Shown in pieces: positions 52,937 through 62,800 of a stretch of DNA of 64,000 nt. A model generated the notes under the pieces. That model was not told the DNA's origin, did no database searches, and saw only the letters and a program-made list of their open reading frames with translations. Source of the stretch: Tritonibacter aquimaris (GTDB lineage: Bacteria; Pseudomonadota; Alphaproteobacteria; Rhodobacterales; Rhodobacteraceae). The DNA lies in the NCBI RefSeq assembly GCF_009617595.1, contig NZ_WIXK01000001.1, forward strand, positions 248,001-312,000. The letters are read 5' to 3'. How positions within the stretch are numbered: position 1 is the stretch's first letter; every line of letters begins with the position of its first letter. Made by a program: the position numbers and the translations under genes.

Positions 52937-53254
52937 TCAGGCCATCGCATTGATCACCCGATCATGGGCGATCGCATATTCATTGGCAATGCGCTCACGG
53001 ATCTGGGTTTCGCTGAAACGGGGGCCGAGATGCAGGATCATTTGGTTCACAAAGATGCTGTGGCCAGAGTCCCGTAGATCGCAGAGTGTTGCGTTTTCTG
53101 CATATTGTTCAGCGTCTTGTCCCGTCTTTCCGAGTTTCGAAGCGGCCCAGAGCGCCACATGTTTCAAAGCAATGACTGAGGCTTTAAACTTGAGCTCTTC
53201 ATCATAAGCAAACTTGCTTTCAAAAGCGACTTCACGTTCGTCAAATGTGGTCAT
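52937..53254 (-). CDS. Second DUF1476 protein, zeta-like paralog
   Basis: A 105-residue paralog of the preceding gene product with the same start (FDEREVAFESKFAYDEELKFK; residues shown end at the first helix) but a very different middle: the usual ARRNKLLG is IALKHVALW here. The last part (SETQIRERIANEYAIAHDRV) is more typical. It is divergent from purC, the usual neighbour of the family. It may have lost or changed the inhibitory function. Confidence 0.82.
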   Translation of the reverse strand: MTTFDEREVAFESKFAYDEELKFKASVIALKHVALWAASKLGKTGQDAEQYAENATLCDLRDSGHSIFVNQMILHLGPRFSETQIRERIANEYAIAHDRVINAMA

Positions 53255-53577
53255 AGAGGTCCTCCGTGGCTTGATGATTGGGATGGAATTGCGCCAAGGC
53301 TGCGCGCTCCAATCTGGGTCTGGCTGTGAAGAGGGGGCAGGTTTTTATGAGACTGCATCTCTCCTTCCGTATATAATGTATTTCTAATTTGTCTGGTTTC
53401 TACGTCTGAACGCGCGCAAGCTCGTCAACAATGTGTTGAAAGCTCGATGCAGGCCGACGGGGTTGGCCTGCAGATTCTGGTGTGGGCGCTGCAAATCTTG
53501 CGATAGGCGGTGCCTTGCACTATGAGGGCGTCAACTCAGGCGGAGATTCCCGTCAGCTCAACTCCGAGAGGCTTTCC
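53255..53577. other. Divergent intergenic region before purC
   Basis: About 320 bp between the second DUF1476 gene and purC. It must hold both promoters. An AT-rich stretch near 53366-53400 (TATATAATG) is a plausible -10 region. I see no riboswitch fold. Confidence 0.5.
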
Positions 53578-54339
53578 ATGGCGCGTCGCAAAAAGATCTA
53601 CGAAGGTAAAGCAAAGACTTTGTTTGAAGGCCCAGAGCCCGGAACCATTGTCCAATACTTCAAGGATGACGCCACCGCGTTTAACGCGGAAAAGCATGAC
53701 ATCATCGAAGGCAAGGGTGTTCTTAACAACATCCTGAGCGAATTCTTTATGCAAGGTCTGGGCCAGATCGGTGTTCCGACCCACTTCCTGAAGCGTCTCA
53801 ATATGCGTGAACAACTGGTGCGCAGCTGTGAGATCGTGCCGCTGGAAGTGATCGTGCGCAATTACGCAGCTGGGTCCATGTCCAAACGTCTGGGCATTGA
53901 TGAGGGCACTCAGCTGCCGCGCCCAATTGTGGAATACTGCTACAAAGACGACGCGCTGGGCGATCCGTTTGTAAGCGAAGAGCATATCGCGGCCTTTGGC
54001 TGGGCCAGCCAGCAGGACATGGACGACATCCTGAGCCTGGCGCTGCGCGTCAATGATTTCATGTCTGGTGTGTTCCTTGCTGTCGGCATCCGTCTGGTGG
54101 ATTTCAAAATCGAGATCGGCCGCGTCTATGATGGAGACTTCCAGCGTCTGGTTGTTGCTGATGAAATCAGCCCCGACAGCTGCCGTCTGTGGGACATCGA
54201 GAGCGGTCAGAAGCTCGACAAGGATGTGTTCCGTCGCGATCTGGGCAGCTTGACCGACGCCTATAGCGAAGTGGCGCGCCGTCTTGGTGTTATGCCAAAC
54301 ACCCCTCCAGCTGGCGGTAAGCCGACGCTGGTAAACTGA
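53578..54339 (+). CDS. purC: SAICAR synthase
   Basis: Adds aspartate to CAIR in purine synthesis. The 253-residue protein shows the family start [16 protein letters not shown], the conserved [14 protein letters not shown] and the [13 protein letters not shown]-grasp segment. I place the start at ATG 53578 where the family begins, after GAGAGG; the open frame upstream is unrelated sequence. First gene of purC-purS-purQ. Confidence 0.97.
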   Translation: MARRKKIYEGKAKTLFEGPEPGTIVQYFKDDATAFNAEKHDIIEGKGVLNNILSEFFMQGLGQIGVPTHFLKRLNMREQLVRSCEIVPLEVIVRNYAAGSMSKRLGIDEGTQLPRPIVEYCYKDDALGDPFVSEEHIAAFGWASQQDMDDILSLALRVNDFMSGVFLAVGIRLVDFKIEIGRVYDGDFQRLVVADEISPDSCRLWDIESGQKLDKDVFRRDLGSLTDAYSEVARRLGVMPNTPPAGGKPTLVN

Positions 54340-54436
54340 GTTTTATCCTCACCGCCTGCGGTGGGGATTTGAATATTGATGAAAAGATGAAGCCCGGTTC
54401 TGTGCCGGGCGCGCTGGATAGCCAAAGGAAAACGCG

Positions 54437-54667
54437 ATGAAAGCACGGGTTCATGTGATGTTGAAAAACGGGGTTCTGGATCCGCAGGGCGAGGCCGTGC
54501 GCCACGCGCTGGGTGCGCTGGGCTTTGACAAGGTCGAAGGTGTGCGCCAGGGCAAGGTGATTGATCTCGAGCTCGCCGACGGAGCAACCGAGGCGGACGT
54601 GACCGAGATGTGTGAAAAGCTCTTGGCCAATACCGTGATTGAATCCTACAGCGTCGAGATTCAGTGA
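54437..54667 (+). CDS. purS: FGAM synthase subunit PurS
   Basis: A 76-residue bridging subunit that joins PurL and PurQ and helps channel ammonia in FGAM synthase. Typical start [17 protein letters not shown] and the end [10 protein letters not shown]. It overlaps purQ by 4 bp (ATGA). Between purC and purS (54340-54436) two GC-rich hairpins occur, without T tails, that may set mRNA stability. Confidence 0.96.
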   Translation: MKARVHVMLKNGVLDPQGEAVRHALGALGFDKVEGVRQGKVIDLELADGATEADVTEMCEKLLANTVIESYSVEIQ

Positions 54668-55335
54668 TGAAGGCGGCCGTTGTTGTATTCCCGGGCTCCA
54701 ACTGCGACCGCGATCTGGCGGTAGCGTTTGAGCAGGCGGGCTTTGACGTATCCATGGTTTGGCACAAGGACAGCGCGCTGCCCGAAGGTGTCGACATCGT
54801 GGGTGTTCCCGGTGGCTTTTCCTACGGCGACTACCTGCGGTGCGGCGCGATTGCGGCGCAGTCTCCGATCTGTCAGGCCGTGGTTGAGCATGCAGAACGC
54901 GGCGGCTATGCGCTGGGTGTGTGTAACGGTTTCCAGATTCTGACAGAGACAGGCATTCTGCCGGGTGCACTGCTGCGCAATGCGGGTCTGAAATACATCT
55001 GCAAAACCGTTGAGCTGAACGTGGCCACCGCAGATAGCGTGTTCACCCAAGGTTACAACGCGGGTGATGTGATTGGCATTCCAATTGCCCACCATGATGG
55101 CAACTATTTTGCGGATGATGAAACCCTGGCGCAGCTCAAGGATCAGGACCGCATTGCCTTCACCTACGGGGATAACCCGAATGGTTCGCGCGATGATATT
55201 GCTGGCATCCTGTCAGAGAACCGTCGCGTGCTTGGTATGATGCCTCACCCGGAGCGTGCGGCGGATTCGGGCCACGGCGGCACAGATGGCACGGCAATGT
55301 TTCGCGCACTTGCTGAGCTGAGCGTGTCAGCCTGA
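54664..55335 (+). CDS. purQ: FGAM synthase glutaminase subunit PurQ
   Basis: Class I glutamine amidotransferase giving ammonia to PurL. The 223-residue protein shows FPGSNCDRD at the start, the nucleophile cysteine in GVCNGFQIL, and the His/Glu pair in HPERAAD near the end. The existence of separate purS and purQ predicts the short-form PurL, which is not in the window. Confidence 0.98.
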   Translation: MMKAAVVVFPGSNCDRDLAVAFEQAGFDVSMVWHKDSALPEGVDIVGVPGGFSYGDYLRCGAIAAQSPICQAVVEHAERGGYALGVCNGFQILTETGILPGALLRNAGLKYICKTVELNVATADSVFTQGYNAGDVIGIPIAHHDGNYFADDETLAQLKDQDRIAFTYGDNPNGSRDDIAGILSENRRVLGMMPHPERAADSGHGGTDGTAMFRALAELSVSA

Positions 55336-55372
55336 CTTGTCTCGCCGCGGCACTGGATCTAAATATCCTAAT

Positions 55373-57139
55373 ATGTCTGTCGCGGCGAAACGCTCTTCTA
55401 AAACACGCTCCCGATTGCGCACCATCTCATGGCGCGTGCGTCTGGTGCTATTTTTGTTTGTGTTGGCGGGGGCGGCCACCATCTGGGCCACCAACCGCAG
55501 CCTGACCGACCGTTTCACTGAGACCACCCGCAACCGGGCCGAACTGCGACTGGCACTTTATTCCGGCAACCTGGTGAGCGAGCTGCGCCGCCACGCGATT
55601 GTGCCGCAGCTGCTGTCGCGCGATCAGGCGCTGATTTCGGCGCTGCAATCCAATGATTTTTCGCTTTCCACCCAGCGGCTGATTTCTTTTGTCGAAGAGA
55701 TTGGCGCGGCTTCGATCTTTTTGCTGGCGCGCGATGGGCGCACGGTTGCGGCAACCGATCGCAACCGGCTGGGTGAGAACCACCGCAATGCGGCCTATTT
55801 CATCGACGCGGTGCGCGCCAATTCAACCGTGTTTTCGATCATCCCCCGTGAGGTCGCGGGCTACCGCTTTACCTATTCGCGCCGCATTGTTGATGCTTCA
55901 GGCGTATTGGGCGCCATCGTGGTTGAAGTGGATCTGCAAAAGTTTGAACGCGCCTGGGCGGGGATCTCGGATGCGGTGATGGTCAGTGACAGCACTGGCA
56001 ATATCGTTTTGGCGACTGAGAGCCGCTGGCGCGGCCTCTCTGAGGAAGATGCGCTGAAGCTGCAGACCCCGGAAGGGGCGATCCAGCGCGCTATTCGTGC
56101 TACAACCGATTGGACCGCGCTGCCACCTGATGCCTATCTGCAGGGCGAGGCGGTGATGCGACTGGAAACCCGGATCCCGTTTCAGGGCTGGCGCATGACC
56201 AGTTTCACCACCTATGCCTCGATCCGCGAGAAGGTGAATGCGGTGCTGGCGCTGGAAATCATGGGATTCGCGCTGCTTTTGGCGCTGGCGTTTTATGCGC
56301 TCAGCCGGAAAACCGCGCTGCGCATGGCGCTGTTTCAACGGGAATCGGCAGAGCTTCGCGTATTGAACAACAGGCTCCAGCGAGAAATTGCCGAGCGCGA
56401 ACGGATGCAGCAAAGCCTTGAAGTGGCCGAGCAAAGCTTGGCCCAAAGCTCCAAATTGGCCGCCCTTGGTGAGATGTCAGCCGCCGTCAGCCATGAGCTT
56501 AACCAGCCTCTGGCGGCGATGAAAACCTATCTTGCGGGTGCGCGACTTTTGCTCAGTCGTAATCGCCCGGATGAGGCGCTCGCGTCCTTTGGGCGGATCG
56601 ATGATCTGATTGAACGGATGGGGGCGATCACGCGGCAGCTGAAATCTTATGCGCGTAAGGGCGGAGACACGTTTAGCCCTGTAAACCTTGGCGATGCGCT
56701 GGCATCGAGCCTTTCGATGATGGAGCCGCAGCTGCGCGAACGTCATGTGAAAATCACCCGGATCCTGCCGGAAGACCCGGTATTTGTGATGGGGGATCAG
56801 ATGCGCCTGGAACAGGTGATGGTGAACCTCTTGCGCAATGCAATTGATGCCACCAAATCAGTAGATGACCCAGAAGTCGAAATCATTCTTGCTGCGGGCG
56901 AAACCGCCACCCTTGCTGTGCGCGACAATGGCACCGGCATTACCGATTACGACAACCTGTTTGAGCCGTTTTACACCACCAAGCAAGCGGGTGAGGGCGT
57001 GGGACTGGGGCTTGCCATCTCCTCGGGGATCGTGAACGACCTTGGCGGGAGGCTCATAGCGCGCAATGGTGAAAACGGTGGCGCTGTGTTTGAGATGCAA
57101 TTGCCGATCCTCATAGATGGGATCGAAGCTGCGGAATAG
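55373..57139 (+). CDS. dctB: C4-dicarboxylate sensor kinase, DctB-type
   Basis: A membrane histidine kinase of about 588 residues. A transmembrane helix near residues 22-40 is followed by a periplasmic double-Cache-like sensor (about 40-280), a second helix near 290-310, a coiled-coil linker, HisKA with SHELNQPLAAM, and an ATPase domain (NAIDAT, DNGTGI, GVGLGLAI). The HisKA type and pairing with the following gene are those of DctB. Start uncertain between TTG 55337 and ATG 55373; the ATG is favoured. Confidence 0.92.
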   Translation: MSVAAKRSSKTRSRLRTISWRVRLVLFLFVLAGAATIWATNRSLTDRFTETTRNRAELRLALYSGNLVSELRRHAIVPQLLSRDQALISALQSNDFSLSTQRLISFVEEIGAASIFLLARDGRTVAATDRNRLGENHRNAAYFIDAVRANSTVFSIIPREVAGYRFTYSRRIVDASGVLGAIVVEVDLQKFERAWAGISDAVMVSDSTGNIVLATESRWRGLSEEDALKLQTPEGAIQRAIRATTDWTALPPDAYLQGEAVMRLETRIPFQGWRMTSFTTYASIREKVNAVLALEIMGFALLLALAFYALSRKTALRMALFQRESAELRVLNNRLQREIAERERMQQSLEVAEQSLAQSSKLAALGEMSAAVSHELNQPLAAMKTYLAGARLLLSRNRPDEALASFGRIDDLIERMGAITRQLKSYARKGGDTFSPVNLGDALASSLSMMEPQLRERHVKITRILPEDPVFVMGDQMRLEQVMVNLLRNAIDATKSVDDPEVEIILAAGETATLAVRDNGTGITDYDNLFEPFYTTKQAGEGVGLGLAISSGIVNDLGGRLIARNGENGGAVFEMQLPILIDGIEAAE

Positions 57140-57165
57140 CAGCACGAAGAAAGGAAAGGCGCGAT

Positions 57166-58503
57166 ATGGCACAGGCCATGAAGATTGCGATTGTCGATGA
57201 CGAAAAGGACATGCGCCAGTCGATCAGCCAGTGGTTGGCATTGTCGGGCTATGACACCGAAACCTTTGCCAGCGCCGAAGATGCGCTAAAAGTGCTGGGG
57301 CCGGAGTATCCGGGCATTGTGATTTCCGACATCAAGATGCCGGGCATGGATGGCATGCAGTTCCTGAAAAAACTGATGGGCAGCGACAGCGCGTTGCCGG
57401 TGATCATGATCACCGGGCACGGCGATGTGCCTATGGCGGTTGAAGCCATGCGCGTAGGCGCGTTTGATTTTCTGGAAAAACCGTTCAACCCCGATCGCAT
57501 GTCAGCCCTAGCAAAAAAGGCGAGCAATGCGCGACGTCTGACGCTGGATAACCGGGCGCTGCGTCGGGAATTGTCGGATGGCGGCCAGATCATGAAAAAA
57601 CTCATCGGCTCAAGCCCGGTGATGGAGCGGCTGCGCGAAGATATTCTCGATCTGGGGCAGGCGGATGGCCATGTGCTGATTGATGGTGAAACCGGCACCG
57701 GCAAGACCCTTGTGGCCCATGCGCTGCATGCGGTTGGCAGTCGCGCGGGTAAGAAGTTTGTGCTGATTTCCTGCGCCGCCTTTGAAGAAGAGGCGCTGTC
57801 AAAACGCCTGTTTGGGCCAATGTTGCCCGAAGACAGCATGTTGCCCGCCATGGAAGAGGCGCGCGGCGGCACGCTGGTGCTCGAAGATATCGATGCGCTG
57901 AGCGAAGCATTGCAGGCGAAACTTCTGAATGTGATCAATGAACAGGGCATTCCGGGCGAAACCCGCATTGTTGGTATTTCCAACCTGCAGGAAGCAGGTA
58001 AGACCTGCGAAGATATCCTGCGCCCGGATCTGTTTTACCGTCTGGCAGCATTGCGCATCACCGTGCCACCGCTGCGCCAGCGCGGCGAAGACATCCTGAC
58101 GCTGTTCACCCGTCTGAGCGAGCAGTTTTCCGAAGAATACGGCTGCGAAAGCCCGCAGGTCACCGCGCAAGAGGCTGCACAGCTGTTGCAGGCACCCTGG
58201 CCGGGCAATGTGCGTCAGCTGATCAATGTGGCAGAACGCGCGGTGCTGCAGGCGCGTCGTGGATCGGGCACAATTGCCTCGCTGTTGATGTCGGACCACG
58301 AAGAGATGCAGCCGGTGATGACCACCGAAGGTAAGCCGCTAAAAGAATATGTCGAGGCCTTTGAGCGCATGTTGATCGACAACACCATGCGCCGCCATAA
58401 GGGATCGATTGCCAGCGTGATGGAAGAGCTCTGCCTGCCGCGTCGGACCCTGAATGAAAAGATGGCCAAATATGGTCTGCAGCGCGCAGACTATCTGGGC
58501 TAA
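57166..58503 (+). CDS. dctD: DctD-type response regulator lacking the GAFTGA loop
   Basis: A 445-residue regulator in three parts: receiver (VDDEKDM, ISDIKMPGMDG), AAA+ domain with Walker A GETGTGKT at residues 174-181, and a C-terminal Fis-type helix-turn-helix. In sigma54 activators LFG is followed by GAFTGA, which contacts sigma54. Here F216-G217 run straight into PMLPEDSMLPAMEEARGGTL, about nine residues short, with no GAFTGA. The Walker B is also LEDI rather than LDEI. Activation of sigma54 promoters is therefore doubtful. It pairs with dctB upstream. Confidence 0.92.
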   Translation: MAQAMKIAIVDDEKDMRQSISQWLALSGYDTETFASAEDALKVLGPEYPGIVISDIKMPGMDGMQFLKKLMGSDSALPVIMITGHGDVPMAVEAMRVGAFDFLEKPFNPDRMSALAKKASNARRLTLDNRALRRELSDGGQIMKKLIGSSPVMERLREDILDLGQADGHVLIDGETGTGKTLVAHALHAVGSRAGKKFVLISCAAFEEEALSKRLFGPMLPEDSMLPAMEEARGGTLVLEDIDALSEALQAKLLNVINEQGIPGETRIVGISNLQEAGKTCEDILRPDLFYRLAALRITVPPLRQRGEDILTLFTRLSEQFSEEYGCESPQVTAQEAAQLLQAPWPGNVRQLINVAERAVLQARRGSGTIASLLMSDHEEMQPVMTTEGKPLKEYVEAFERMLIDNTMRRHKGSIASVMEELCLPRRTLNEKMAKYGLQRADYLG

Positions 58504-58539
58504 ACAGGCGGAATTGGATCATTTCACTGAGGGCGGCGC

Positions 58540-59223
58540 ATGCCAGCAGCATTTCTTTTTGATATGGATGGGCTGCTGCTCGACACAGAGCGGCTCTATC
58601 TCAATGCATTTGAGGACTGCGGCGTTGAATTTGGCCTCAAAGCGGGGCGGGCGCATCAGCTCTATCTGAGCCTTGTTGGCCATTCGAGCACCGAAGGAGA
58701 GCGGCGGATGGCCGCTTTCCTTGAACCGGACATCCGCGTGGCTGACTTTGACGCGCGGGTGATGGAACTGGCCAACGGCAGGCTCAAGCAGCAGATACCG
58801 CTGCGCCCCACTGTGCGTGAAACCTTGGACCGGTTGCGCGCAGGCAGTGCCCAGATGGCGGTGGTCACCTCAACCAAGGGCGATCACGCACGCTGCCATC
58901 TTGAGCAGGCCGGGCTATTGGATCATTTTCAGTTTGTCGTTGGTGGTGATGAGGTGTCCGCAAATAAACCGGACCCGGCACCATATCGAGAGGCGGCAGC
59001 ACGGTTTGGGTTTGATCCCAGGCATTGCGCGGCCTTTGAAGACAGTGATCCCGGTGTTACAGCGGCGACGCAAGCAGGCTGTTTGGCAGTCCAGGTGCCG
59101 GATCTGCGCCCAGAGGATCAGCCCTTTGCCGCAGTTGGACAGATGTTTGCCAAAACACTGGGGCAGGCCGTGTCATTGGCAGAGGCGGAAATGACACGTT
59201 TGCGCAGCGCAGTGGTGCCATAG
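58540..59223 (+). CDS. HAD-superfamily phosphatase (phosphoglycolate/beta-PGM-like)
   Basis: A 227-residue Rossmann-fold hydrolase. Motif I is FLFDMDGLLLDTE with nucleophile and acid/base aspartates; motif II is the VVTSTKG threonine; motif III is the lysine in SANKPDP; motif IV is AFEDSDPG. The helical cap after motif I is class C1. Substrates of this group are sugar phosphates or phosphoglycolate. It follows dctD by 36 bp. Confidence 0.93.
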   Translation: MPAAFLFDMDGLLLDTERLYLNAFEDCGVEFGLKAGRAHQLYLSLVGHSSTEGERRMAAFLEPDIRVADFDARVMELANGRLKQQIPLRPTVRETLDRLRAGSAQMAVVTSTKGDHARCHLEQAGLLDHFQFVVGGDEVSANKPDPAPYREAAARFGFDPRHCAAFEDSDPGVTAATQAGCLAVQVPDLRPEDQPFAAVGQMFAKTLGQAVSLAEAEMTRLRSAVVP

Positions 59224-59803
59224 GCCCTATTCAGCGCATCGAAACCTTCGGGCATTGGTTGCAGGATGCGCAGGTTTTGGGCACAAACCTGAACCAAAGT
59301 GGCGGATAACGTCGGGTAAATATCTGCAAATTAATGTTTTCTTTAAATTCATATGGAAAGCGTGGGTTTCGCAGGGTCCTGTGACGAATGCCCATTGTCA
59401 TTACCTATCCACAGGTCTTATGTTGGTAAAACAGGGGTGAGCATTGAAAAAGCTCCCTCAAGAAGTGAGATTCGCTGCTTCGGGCTTTTGTCCGGCCACA
59501 GCCGAGAAAGACCAAGCAGAGTGATAGGCTTCGCAGATTGCGAAGCGGTTTAGTGCCTGACCCGGTGTGCCGGGGCGGGAATAATAAGGCAGGGATCGGA
59601 TACACCACCTGTCGGAGAAGAAACGCGATGACGCGCGCGCAAACGAAGAATATAGAGGCAGCACCGCTGGGGACCATATCGGCCCAGACTGCTCTCTATA
59701 CCGTGCCGCCTTCTATCGCCCTGACAAGACGCCCTCCCAGACACTTACGCCCTGACACTGATGTGCGGGCTCGTTTTGTGCGCGGGCGGCGCACCAAGGA
59801 CCA
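59224..59803 (+). other. Long non-coding region and probable rne leader
   Basis: 580 bp without a supported gene upstream of RNase E. It holds two perfect hairpins close together: GCTTCGCA-GAT-TGCGAAGC (59528-59546) and CCCGG-TGTG-CCGGG (59561-59574). In E. coli rne has a long structured leader through which RNase E controls its own mRNA; this region is a candidate for the same. The short frames here on both strands have no family resemblance. Confidence 0.55.
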
Positions 59804-62800
59804 ATGGCTAAGAAGATGCTTATCGATGCCACCCACGCGGAAGAAACCCGCGTCGTGGTGGTGGACGGAAACAAGGTTGAGGAATTCGACTTTGAATCTG
59901 AAAACAAACGCCAGCTTGCTGGCAACATTTATCTGGCAAAAGTAACACGCGTCGAACCCTCTTTGCAGGCGGCGTTTGTGGACTATGGCGGAAACCGTCA
60001 TGGCTTCCTCGCGTTTTCTGAAATCCACCCGGATTATTATCAGATCCCGGTTGCTGACCGCGAAGCGCTGATGGAAGAGGAGCGCGCCTATGCGGAAGCA
60101 ATGCGCGCGCAAGACGACGACGAAGAGGCCAAGCCGCAAAAATCGCGCCGCAAGCGTGGTGGTCGCAGCAAAGCGGCGAAGGCAACATCCTCTGATGTTG
60201 TTGAAACCAAAGATGTGTCCGAAGATGCACTGGAACCCGCACAGCAGCCCACAGAAATTGCTGGCATGGAGACCATTGACCTCACAGATGATACCGATGT
60301 GGTATCTGATGAGGCCAGCTCTCCGATGGAGCGTGTTGCTGAAACCCCGGTCGAAGAGCCGCAGCAGGCTGCAGATGTGGCAGCTGACGATCAGCCCGCT
60401 GAAGTTGTGGCTGAGGCTGCAGAGACAGATGATGCGGTTGCGGTAAGCGAAGCACCTGCTGAAACTGCTCCGGCGGAAACTACTCCGGCTGAGACGTCTG
60501 AAGACGCGACAGATGCACCTGCAGAGGCTGTGTCTGACGAAGCCGTGGCAGAAGAGGCGGCCTCGGAGAAAGTCGCTCCTGAAGAGGCAGCTGCTGAGGA
60601 AACTGCAAGCGAAGAGGCTGCAGCAGAGGTTCAAGCCGAAGACACGGCGGCACCTGACGCTGTTGTTGCGGAAGCAGAAACGGTCGCTGTTGCCGAAGCA
60701 GAAACGGCTGCGTCAGAAGAGGCTGATGAAACCTCTGACAAAGACGCCGCTGAAGGCGAAGAGGCAGCCGACGATAATATTGAATCGGTTGCTGACGAAG
60801 ACGACAGCGAGGACATCCGTCCGCCGCGCAAGCCGCGTCCACGTCGCTATAAGATCCAGGAAGTGATCAAAGTGCGCCAGGTGTTGCTGGTGCAGGTCGT
60901 AAAAGAAGAGCGCGGCAACAAAGGCGCGGCGCTGACCACCTATCTGTCGCTGGCAGGCCGTTACTGCGTCTTGATGCCCAATACCGCGCGCGGTGGTGGG
61001 ATTTCGCGCAAGATCACCAACGCCGTCGACCGCAAAAAACTAAAAGAAATCGCCAATGAAATGGATGTGCCCACTGGCGCAGGCCTGATCATTCGCACCG
61101 CCGGTGCCAAACGCACCAAGGCGGAGGTGAAGCGCGATTATGAATATCTCCAGCGCCTTTGGGAGCAGATCCGCGAGCTTACGCTGAAATCCATCGCGCC
61201 CGCTAAGATCTATGAAGAAGGCGACCTGATCAAACGTTCGATCCGCGATTTGTATAACCGTGAGATCGACGAGGTTCTGGTGGAAGGCGAACGCGGCTAC
61301 CGCATCGCCAAGGACTTCATGAAAATGATCATGCCGTCCCACGCCAAAAACGTGAAAAACTACCAAGAAGCGCTGCCGCTCTTTGCGCGCTATCAAGTTG
61401 AAAGCTACCTCGGTGGCATGTTCAATCCGGTGGTTCAGCTGAAATCCGGTGGCTACATCGTGATCGGCGTAACCGAGGCGTTGGTGGCAATTGACGTGAA
61501 CTCGGGTCGGGCAACCAAGGAATCCTCGATTGAGGAAACCGCGCTGAAAACCAACCTTGAGGCGGCCGAAGAAGTGGCACGCCAGCTGCGTCTGCGCGAC
61601 CTTGCGGGTCTGATCGTGATCGATTTCATCGATATGGACGAGCGCAAGAACAACGCCGCCGTTGAAAAGCGGATGAAGGACAAGCTAAAGACCGACCGCG
61701 CCCGTATTCAGGTGGGTCGCATCTCGGGCTTTGGTCTGATGGAAATGTCGCGTCAGCGTCTGCGCCCTGGCATGATCGAGGCCACCACCCAGCCGTGCCC
61801 GCATTGTCACGGCACCGGTCTGATCCGCTCGGACGACAGTCTTGCGCTGTCGATCCTGCGTCAGATCGAGGAAGAGGGCACCCGTGGCCGCTCTCGTGAA
61901 GTGTTGGTGAAATGCCCGGTTGAGATTGCCAACTACCTGATGAACAACAAACGCGAGCACATCGCCCAAATCGAAGCGCGCTATGGCCTGTCCGTGCGCA
62001 TCGAAGGGGATCCGCATCTGGTCAGCCCGGATTTCTCGATTGAGAAGTTCAAGACCGCATCGCGGGTTGTGCCGATGGTGGAAACGCCGGTTGTGTCGGT
62101 TGATACCAAGATCATGGACGAAGTGGACGCGATCGAGGAAGAGGAAGAAGTCACCACAAGCGAGGCTGATGCGCCCGCAGGTGAGGACGAGGAGCAAAAG
62201 CCCAAGCGCCGCCGTCGTCGCCGTCGTCGTCGCAAGTCCACTGGTGAAGAGGGCGCTGAGCAAAAAGACGCAGACGCAGTAGATGGCGAAGCTGCGGAAG
62301 ATGCAGCTGAGCAAGAGGACGATGCAGAGGAAAAAACCTCTGAGGAAGCTTCTGAAGCTGCGCCCAAAGAAGAGAAAAAGCGCCGCAGCCGCAGCCGTTC
62401 GCGCCGTCGCAAGAAAGATCAGCCCTCCGATGAGGTGAAAGTTGCTGATCAGGGTGAAGACACGCCTGCCGAGGGTGCTGGTGAACCTGCCGCGCAAGAT
62501 GAAGCGGAAGTTACGCCCCAGGAGGCTCCGGTAGAAGATGCTGCTGCTGAAGCAGTGGAAGCCTCTGCAGAGCCCTCAGAGCTGGTGGAAGCTGTAGCTG
62601 AGGGTGCTGCTGAAGACGCACCGGTTGAGGCTGCATCTGTTGATCCGGTTGCCGAAGAGGCGTCAGCTGATGAGGTTGCGGTTGAAGAGGCTGCTGTCGA
62701 AGAGACCGTTGCAGAGGAACCCGCGGCCGATGAAGTGGCTGTAGAAGATGTGGTGTCTTCTGAAGACGAAAATGTCGCCGAGGCGGCAGCGGAGCCTGTA

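Noticed and set aside
59405-59677. Minus-strand frames in the rne leader
   Set aside because: They cover the hairpins of the leader and show no motif.
59696-60634. Cys/Arg/Phe-rich minus-strand frame over the start of rne
   Set aside because: Product of reading the acidic repeat of rne in antisense.
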